Shown piece by piece: positions 56,813-64,000 of a stretch of DNA of 64,000 nt. This DNA comes from Aplysia californica (taxonomy: Eukaryota; Mollusca; Gastropoda; Aplysiida; Aplysiidae). How positions within the stretch are numbered: the stretch's first letter is position 1; every line of letters begins with the position of its first letter. Location: contig NW_004797816.1 of NCBI RefSeq assembly GCF_000002075.1, positions 196,380-260,379 of the forward strand, written 5' to 3'. The position numbers and the translations under genes were made by a program. Below the pieces are notes generated by a model that had not been told where the DNA came from, did not search any database, and worked only from the letters and a program-made list of their open reading frames with translations.

Positions 56813-59800
56813 ATGAAGGCTTTAATCCTAGTGGGTGGTTACGGGACAAGGTTGCGTCCGTTGACACTGAGTATCCCAAAGCCGCTTGTTGAATTTGGGA
56901 ACAAACCCATGCTTTTGCATCAACTTGAAGCTCTGGTTGATGTAAGTATTTTATGCTTCTTTCCTTTCAAAATGTGTTGTACAGTAGAACTTGTTTTAAC
57001 AGTCGCCTCCTTTAAATTACAAATGGCCACTTTCCATTTCCCGCTTGCTATTTGTTTAATGTTATAATGATACTAGATCTATGTAAGATGGCCACTTTTT
57101 TCCTCAACAATGGGTGGCTGTCTCAGACAATTTCGATTTTAATTGTGTTTGTTGAGACTTCAAAGACAACCTTTGAATCCCTCAGATACTGACAGATGTC
57201 GCTTGATTTGTTGTGTTTTATGAGTTTTCACTCTCATCATTGAATTTTTGTGCAACTTATGTCTTTTTCGTATTTCATATTTGTGGTGATATAATTGTCT
57301 CAGTTTCCCTTTGGCAGCTGACCACATTAAATTTATTTCCTCTAAAAAGATCAGATTTTTATTACCTGTCTTATAATTCAGTCTTAAATCTTTACTGTTC
57401 TGTTTCACCCAGTCTCCAACTGCTAATTCAGTAGCTTTTTTCTAAATAGGTAATGTCACCATGTTGTCATTCTTTTTATTACTCAGGTCACTTTGTGGTT
57501 TTTCTTTGTATAGTTGTTCTAGTTCAGCCTGTTTCGTAATAGTTAAAATCTTTTAAAATGCATGGTTTAACTCTTTCACTACCTCAAGCCATGTTGAGGG
57601 CTCGTGTTACTCGTAGCGCTGGACCGCGAGGGCCCATGTTTCACAGCACATGCTTTTGTAATAATCAAGTATGAAATCTTAGGCTGCAGATTGATCGTTT
57701 TTAGCAACATGTTGAGATAGGTCATTATTTATACTTTATTTCCGTATATAATACATGTGGCCAATTTTGAAAAAAATGAACTTTAAAATCTTTAATTTGT
57801 CCGACGGTAGGCAGAATAAAAAAGTAGGTCACAGATAGGGCCCGGTCACGGTGAGAAAACCCCCCTGGTAGTGAAAGAGTTAATAAACTGTTTGCGTTAA
57901 TATCATCTTGTCACAGTTAGGCTCACATTACTGGGAATGAAGCCTCAACATTCTATAAGCTTGAGTTCAGATTTATAATTAAGATTTTTTTACCCACCTT
58001 CGTCCGTAAAAAAAAATTTCCTCGTTTTTTCCTTTGCTTATCAACAGCAATTTATGGCAAGTTTTTTAATTGAATTACATTTTTTTTCTCAGCTTAGCAT
58101 GCCCTATCTGCGCCTATAGATCATGGAATGCATTTGTCTTTCTCTTGTTGCACAGGCTGGTGTGACCCACATTGTCTTAGCAGTGAGTTACAGAGCAGAG
58201 CAAATGGAGAAAGAGTTAGAAAGTGTTCAAAAACAGGTTGGTTTGTACAGTGCTGTATTGTGTGGAAAAGATTCACATGTCACCGTTTGGTGATTAAAAA
58301 ATTTTAAAAATTGTAGAGATTAGATATTGAGGTTGATTTAGAAGATACAGTATGAGTTCTGATTTTGGTGGCTTTGACTAGTTAGTGATTTAACGCTAAG
58401 TTACGACAAAGAATGCCTTGATTTGTGTCACTTGTATTTTTTTCAATCTTTTGTTGTCTGGTATTACATGGTAATAGACAGATGAAATTTCAGGCAAAAA
58501 ACTCAACCTGAATGAGAATTTATTTGTAAGAGTGAGTTAAAGATTTTGACATAAAAGTAGTGATCCATGTGGAATCTATCATCCTGACATTTATTCCACA
58601 GCTTGGTGTGAAGATCTCCATATCCTTGGAGGATGAGCCCCTTGGAACAGGTGAGGTGTTCAACCTTCAGTTTCTTTGCTGTCGTGATAAATTTGCTGAA
58701 AATTGTGCTCATTGGCTGTTTGCTATATAATATATACTTTTTTTTTCCCTTTTGCTTTGCTTCAAATAAAGAAATCTTGAGTAATCAGTACTTTCATATA
58801 ATATTCATTAAGAGAACTGGAGTCTTAATTCAGTTTGCTTTATTCCCATACAAAGTAACAATCTCATTTCTTTGTCATTTCATTATTTTGTGCTTTTATC
58901 ATTGCTTTTGCTGCGAACTGCAGTTGATCTGTCTGGTCTCATGAGGTGCAGCACATCACTTTTCCATATATGGGTAACCGTATTATGAGGCAAAAATATT
59001 TTTAGCAATAAACAAAAAAACTTCCCAGCGTCTTGCTCTTTCACTTTAGAAAGGAAGGAGAAAGTTCTTTCTTATTTGACTTGGGAATAGGGCTAGTGAA
59101 ATTACATTAGTTAACTTTATCTTTTATGTTTTGGACAGACTTCTTATTTGCAGCAAATTTTCTGAAGTGTAATTAACATTTTGTGCAGAGGAAAGTGCCT
59201 CTAAGAATAAAACATGTGTATAGGAAGTGTGTTTTTGTGTAATATGAATTTAAGGGTGTGTGTTTGTGTAAGTTTTTAAGAAGAATGAATATAAAATAGT
59301 GAGAAAGATTGAGTGAGTAAATGGGAGTGTGAGAATGTTAAGGAGGTCTTGCTTTCTTTCCTGACATTTCGGAATATCTTGCTATGTGACCAAACATTAT
59401 ATATATATAATTGTTGTCTCTGTTTATTATATTTCACTTCACTTTAATCATACTGTTTTTCTGTCTTGTTTTCAGCTGGTCCTTTGGCCCTGGCCAGGGA
59501 TATTCTCAGTGCTGACGATGATCCTTTCTTTGTGCTTAACAGCGACATCATCTGTGATTTTCCATTCAAAGACATGGTTCTCTTTCACAAAAACCATGGT
59601 CGAGAAGGAACCATTGTTGTGAGTGTCACTCTTTTTCAAATTACTGTATTTGTTTCCCCTTTTTATATGGGACTTTAGGATTGTGACAGTCATGGGATAT
59701 AAATTTGACGGAATATCCTAAAGAAAACTGACTGGTTGAAAAAAATTTGTTGATGTATTGGCTGACATAATTTTCTGTTTTGGCTATTATGTTAGTTTTT

Positions 59801-62800
59801 TGGGGGTTTTTTGTAAAGTGTTTTACAGCGCTCGTGACTGCATAGGTCATATGAGCGAGCGGGACACACCTAATATTTTCAGTTGATAGGAAATTTTGAA
59901 TTTTGAGCGGGTGGCGGCCGAAGCCTACTCTAATCAATTTTAGACCACCAAGGGAACTTTAATGTGCGCAACTTGCACACGGGCCCTCCGAGATTTTTCA
60001 CCCTTGTCCGAGAAGGCTAGGTGTAGATCTTTCCTACCAGAAGATCAGGGGTGTGGCTGAAAGACAGCAGTAAGAAGAAGCGAAGGAGTAGCAGTAGGAA
60101 GGCTGCAGAAAGAATCAGGAGCCCAGAGGAAGGGGCCAAGGAGGTGAGGGGGTGGGGGCAGAAAGAGAAGACGAAAGCAGATGACAGAAAATTGCTAGAG
60201 AGCAGGAAATGAGGTGAAAGGAGACAAACTTTTAGAAGAAAATTCTCGGTCGCTACCCGGATTCGAACCCTGGACATTTTGAATGAGAGGCCAACACCTT
60301 AACCTCTAGGCCACAAGAGCCCCCATTATATTAGTACAGAATTGAATTCTTGCTACTATGTAGTACAGTTAAGTCCACTTAAACCAAAATCTGCAGGACA
60401 ACCGGATTTAGTATCATATACTTCTTTAATTGATAGCTTTTCATTGATTTTAATACCACCGTTCCATGATTTGTGTTCTGAAGAGGATGGTTTAGTTTTT
60501 GTATTCTCTGTTGTTTCTTCTTCGAATCTAGTAAACTGTTTACTGGGGGGAGATCATACTGATGTGACTTATGTTGAATTATGATATATCCTTACTTCAA
60601 AACAGGTAACAAAAGTTGATGAGCCTTCCAAATATGGTGTAGTGGTTTATGATGCAGAGAACGGACAGATCCAGAGATTTGTTGAAAAGCCTCAGGAGTA
60701 TGTCTCAAACAAAATCAATGCTGGCATGTACATATTCAGTCCATCCATACTGAAAAGGATAAAGGTAAGACAACTGAATTATGCCTTTACTTTTATATTC
60801 ACAGTTTGCCCTTTTTATGTGTTCGGTTAAGCATTATTTATTGATTCATTTTGAGGAGTTCTACTGAAGTTGCAGAGTTGCAGTTTCTTCCCACCGTGTC
60901 AGTATTGCGGGGGGGGGGGGGGGGGGGGGGTTCAATAAAAAATAGTGTACAGTACTCTTGAAATTCAGTTTGTTTGATTTTCATTGTTTACTGCTTTTGT
61001 ATACAGTAACAAGCATTTTACTGGTGGGGGGGGGGTCTTGTTCCTTTTAAAATTTTTTTGTTTCCTTTTTTGTCTTTCTAGTCCTCATGAGTTTGTGTAA
61101 GACTCTGCCATTTGCTGTTTTGAAGAGTGACAAATGACTGAGTCGTACACTTAGTAGTCAGTATCAAAGGTTTTCACTTTATTAAAATGTTTTTTGGGGG
61201 ACTTTTTTTTTTCAGCTCCAACCAACGTCCATTGAGAAGGAAGTTTTCCCTTTCATGGCTGGAGAAAGCCAGCTGTTTGCAATGGAATTGCAAGGTGAAA
61301 TTCTGATCCATGATAGCTTTTTTGTTAGTGTTCACTGAAGTTGATGCGTTTTTCAACCGGCCTGTTAGAGCTAAATGAAGACATTTACTGTTAATTTTAA
61401 TGAAAAATTAACTTGTTGGTAGTTTCCTGAAAGAGTATTCAGTGTTCGCCTTTGTTACATTAAGTTTATTAATCAGGATTATTGTTTTTGTTTTTTTTTT
61501 CCAAATTATTATTATTATTGTTGTTGTTATTATTATTATTAGTCAGGATTGTTCTTGTGCTGTCTGTTGTATCAACTACAATAATTCTTCGACTTTTTTT
61601 CTTGATTGATTTCCTTTTTGAGAAAGGCCAGTAATGTGGTCAAGGTATGTGAGTACTGGATAATCGATATATATATATATGTTAATTTCTAAGGCAATTT
61701 GTTTTTTGTTAGGTTTCTGGATGGACGTTGGGCAGCCTAAAGATTTCCTGACGGGAATGTGCTTGTATTTGACTTCCTTGAAACAGAGACAACCTGAAAA
61801 ATTGCACCAAGGCCCAGGAATTGTGGGAAATGTTTTGATAGTGAGTTTTGCTTTTGTGTGCTTTTTGTATCTGTAAACGCATGAATGTATTAAATCAGTG
61901 GTGCAAAGAAGCTCTTCCCTCTTCAAATTATGAGAATTATGTATCTTTTGGAGAAGACTGAAAAGGGTGAGATTTTCATTTGCCTGGATGTGTGCCTTTT
62001 TGGGGGGGGGGGGGGATATTGAATGAGATGCTAGTAGAAATTGCAGATTCTCATTTGTCTGTTTGTATGAGGGTTTTTTATTTAATTATTGTATATTGTT
62101 TTATTGAATTTAGTAAACGTGGAAGTCTGTGGTATCCCAAATTTGAGATTTTAACACATTACACCCTAATTCGCACGCGACCGCCCGAGAATTCCCTTAA
62201 ACGCGTTCCACCCTGACTCGCCCGCAACCGCCCGCGCCGACCTAGCGTCTTTAGAAACGAAGTCTCGCCCCGACGAGACTCTGGGGCCGAGATTTTGATT
62301 TGTATAGTTATAGCAAAAAGTTTCTTCTGTCGTTTGATACTGAAACAAAATTTTTTGGGCCAGTAGTTTTAGTATTAGAGCCAAACGAAGTGCGATCGCG
62401 TTACCGACACATCGAAGGTGTCTCGACTTGTTGAAAAGCAACACAATTGAGTTTGAAAAAAGAAAAAACGATGGATTTTAGCAAAAACAAGCATATGACA
62501 AATCAGATTACTCAGATTTGGATGAAAACGTTGTAGCAAGAGTTTGGGGCGATTCAGATTGATCAGATGTAGAAAATCTAGAATTTAGATCTAGGGCCCG
62601 ACTGCGAGGCTGAGAGTGAGAGTGACGGGTCGGACAACCCGATTGAACTAAAGTTAGAACATTTCCAACTGTTTGCGCATACATAAAGTTATATTTTTCT
62701 GAAACTACATTCATTTTTTGTTTTAACTTTTATTTTTTCAGGATTTTTGGAATTTGTTTAGTATTTTTAAAATGTGTTTTTTAAAGGCTTGTATTCACAG

Positions 62801-63799
62801 GAGGTGGGTTCTTTCCCCTTGCTTAGGATCTAACAATGGACTTCCGGTCCAGACCCTTAGGGTGTAATGTGTTAATGAAGGAGTAAAAGGATTATTTTTA
62901 AAAACTTTGTCTCGGTGGTACAGTATACTTAGGTTTAATTCATTGTGTGCCAGGATTCCATACAACAAACCTAATAAATGGACAATTTTATGTCATTGTT
63001 ATAATTGTATGTAATTTTTCCAGGATCCCAGTGCTAAAATTGGCAACAACTGTAGAATAGGGCCCAATGTCACTGTTGGCCCAAATGTGGTCATTGAGGA
63101 TGGAGTGTGCATCAAGCGCTGCACAGTTTTGAAAGAAGCACATATCAAGTCTCACTCATGGTTGGAGTCATGTATTATAGGCTGGAAGTGTGTAGTTGGG
63201 AACTGGGTAGGTATTTTTAGTCAGCCATGTGCTGTAGCCTGTAAAGATTTGTGTTTGTGTGCGTTTGGTGTAAATTGATGACCTGTGTTAAAATTATAGA
63301 GATGAAAGTCTCGATACCATTTTATGAATATCACTCTACTGTTTTATGGGGTTTGGTTTGTTCATGTCTATTCTATTTTTCTTTTGGCTTCTGTATTTTT
63401 TCAACCAAATATTTTCTTTCCTTACTGTGTTGATTTTGTTTATGTTCTTGCCATGGTTGTGGATTGGTTTGAGGGTGCAACTGGTAGGTCCTACCTCTTT
63501 TCTTTCTCTCGGTTGTGCCTGTCGCTAAATAACTTTCAATGTTCTTCTCTTTACTTATATTTTGTTTGGGAGGGGGGGGGGGGGGGGTTGGCTTCTATGA
63601 TAAGGACATGTTCTTATGATTGAATGAAGTTTTTTAACGGTCAGTATGGTTAATATTCTTTTCACAGGTACGTATGGAAAATGTGACAGTACTTGGAGAA
63701 GACGTCATCGTAAAGGATGAACTTTACATCAATGGTGGTCGAATTTTGCCACACAAGTCTATAGGAGAATCCGTCCCAGACCCACAGATCATCATGTAA
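56813..63799 (+). CDS. GMPPB: Mannose-1-phosphate guanylyltransferase beta
   Basis: It makes GDP-mannose from GTP and mannose-1-phosphate in the cytosol, the donor for N-glycans, O-mannose and GPI anchors. Coding exons: 56813-56941, 58156-58236, 58602-58650, 59476-59618, 60606-60764, 61216-61294, 61713-61840, 63024-63206, 63668-63799. They sum to 1083 nt, 360 aa, identical in length to human GMPPB; all introns GT-AG with matching phases. [18 protein letters not shown] is the nucleotide-binding signature; [10 protein letters not shown] gives the metal-binding Asp110; FVEKP (159-163) and KINAGMY bind sugar phosphate; [11 protein letters not shown] supplies the second metal ligand Asp218. The hexapeptide left-handed beta-helix occupies about residues 255-360, ending SVPDPQIIM. 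No catalytic residue is missing. It is expected to be regulated by a GMPPA partner, not seen here. Confidence 0.97.
57571..57879. mobile_element. TTAA-flanked short MITE with 13-bp perfect ends (GMPPB intron 1)
   Basis: CTCTTTCACTACC and GGTAGTGAAAGAG, each adjacent to TTAA (57567-57570 and 57880-57883). 309 bp, no ORF. A partial relative is at 40324. Confidence 0.85.
59797..60324 (-). mobile_element. Full-length tRNA-derived SINE (GMPPB intron 4)
   Basis: It is flanked by an 11-bp target duplication with one mismatch (ATTATGTTAGT at 59786-59796, ATTATATTAGT at 60325-60335). The tRNA-like head at about 60250-60322 has the B box GGTTCGAATCC intact. It is antisense to GMPPB. Confidence 0.85.
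60893..61500. other. Homopolymer-rich intron stretches of GMPPB
   Basis: G runs at 60909-60930 and 61026-61035. Long T runs near the exon 6 acceptor (61203-61212). No separate gene. Short TA and ATT simple repeats also occur at 61506-61540 and 61667-61680. Confidence 0.6.
62155..62871. mobile_element. TTAA-flanked inverted-repeat element, complete (GMPPB intron 7)
   Basis: CACATTACACCCTAA and its exact complement TTAGGGTGTAATGTG (15 bp) are each bounded by TTAA (62151-62154, 62872-62875). 717 bp. The first 120 bp are CG-rich. A remnant of the same family is in the array at 6220-6707. No transposase. Confidence 0.85.
63457..63560 (+). repeat. Fragment of a dispersed repeat (GMPPB intron 8)
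   Basis: GGGTGCAACTGGTAGGTCCT, then TTGTGCCTGTC and GTTCTTCTCTTTACT resemble 1446-1570 (GGGTGTCAATGTCAGGACCT ... TTGTGCCTGTC ... GCTTCTCTTTACT) and 8140-8260. The repeat type is unknown. Confidence 0.4.
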
Positions 63800-64000
63800 T
63801 CGGTGTCGCCCAACCATATGCTCAGAAATTCCTCTTGAAATTCTCATGTTTTTGTTGTTAAGTGTTTGCAGCTTGCCATTGAAGTTCTAAAGGGAGGCTA
63901 AATGCCATTTTACCAAAAATATTTGATGATTTCATCGGAATCACCAGTGCATATTTGATCAAATGAAGTTCGAGCACTGAAGAGAAACTGGGACTGGAAG
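63800..64000 (+). other. GMPPB 3' UTR, running out of the window
   Basis: It follows the TAA stop. No AATAAA is seen before the window ends, so the transcript continues beyond it. Confidence 0.6.

Noticed and set aside
56983-57010. CAGTAGAACTTGTTTTAAC as the end of another CAGT-type MITE
   Set aside because: No matching inverted end found downstream; a similar lone half-end is at 60364. Could be decayed elements but not supportable.

Overview
The window is eukaryotic nuclear DNA. It has GT-AG introns, long AT-rich introns, microsatellites, LINEs, tRNA-derived SINEs and many short inverted-repeat elements. The three host proteins look lophotrochozoan. The repeats (a long tRNA-headed SINE, I/Nimb-like and RTE-like LINE tails, TCTAGA-rich tracts) fit a mollusc, most likely a gastropod. 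That taxonomic call is inference, not something the sequence proves.

Three conserved single-copy housekeeping genes were rebuilt exon by exon; each predicted protein has the same length as its human counterpart. PSMD6 (26S proteasome lid subunit Rpn7) lies on + at 17346-32359, 8 coding exons, 389 aa. LAMTOR5 (Ragulator subunit, roadblock fold) lies on - at 52925-39293, 4 small exons, 91 aa. GMPPB (GDP-mannose pyrophosphorylase beta) lies on + at 56813-63799, 9 coding exons, 360 aa. PSMD6 and LAMTOR5 converge. LAMTOR5 and GMPPB are head-to-head, with about 1 kb between the LAMTOR5 start codon and a CpG-rich, ETS-motif GMPPB promoter. I see no functional link among the three beyond shared housekeeping roles.

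Layout. 1-9170: a composite tandem array of ~350-bp units, each with a GC-rich core of about 62 nt bounded by AG and GT like a micro-exon. It is preceded by a possible promoter/first exon and followed by a module with polyadenylation signals. 9400-11940: an 87-bp minisatellite split by a LINE with an (ATT)n tail. 12955-17345: a LINE tail with RNase H, a full-length SINE, microsatellites, then the PSMD6 promoter. 17346-33050: PSMD6, whose introns hold TTAA-flanked elements, a Tigger-type MITE, foldback DNA, RTE-like LINEs and SINEs, some nested. 33050-39290: intergenic, with two TA-flanked MITEs. 39293-52925: LAMTOR5, with introns full of MITEs, a pogo/Tigger remnant that still encodes a CENP-B-like helix-turn-helix, a LINE tail, a SINE and a hAT-like fossil. 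52926-64000: shared promoter region and GMPPB.

The most unusual structures are the exon-like cassette array at 2.1-7.9 kb, a TTAA element whose empty site survives as a second repeat copy in another intron of the same gene, and a LINE whose 3' end matches that of the local SINE family.
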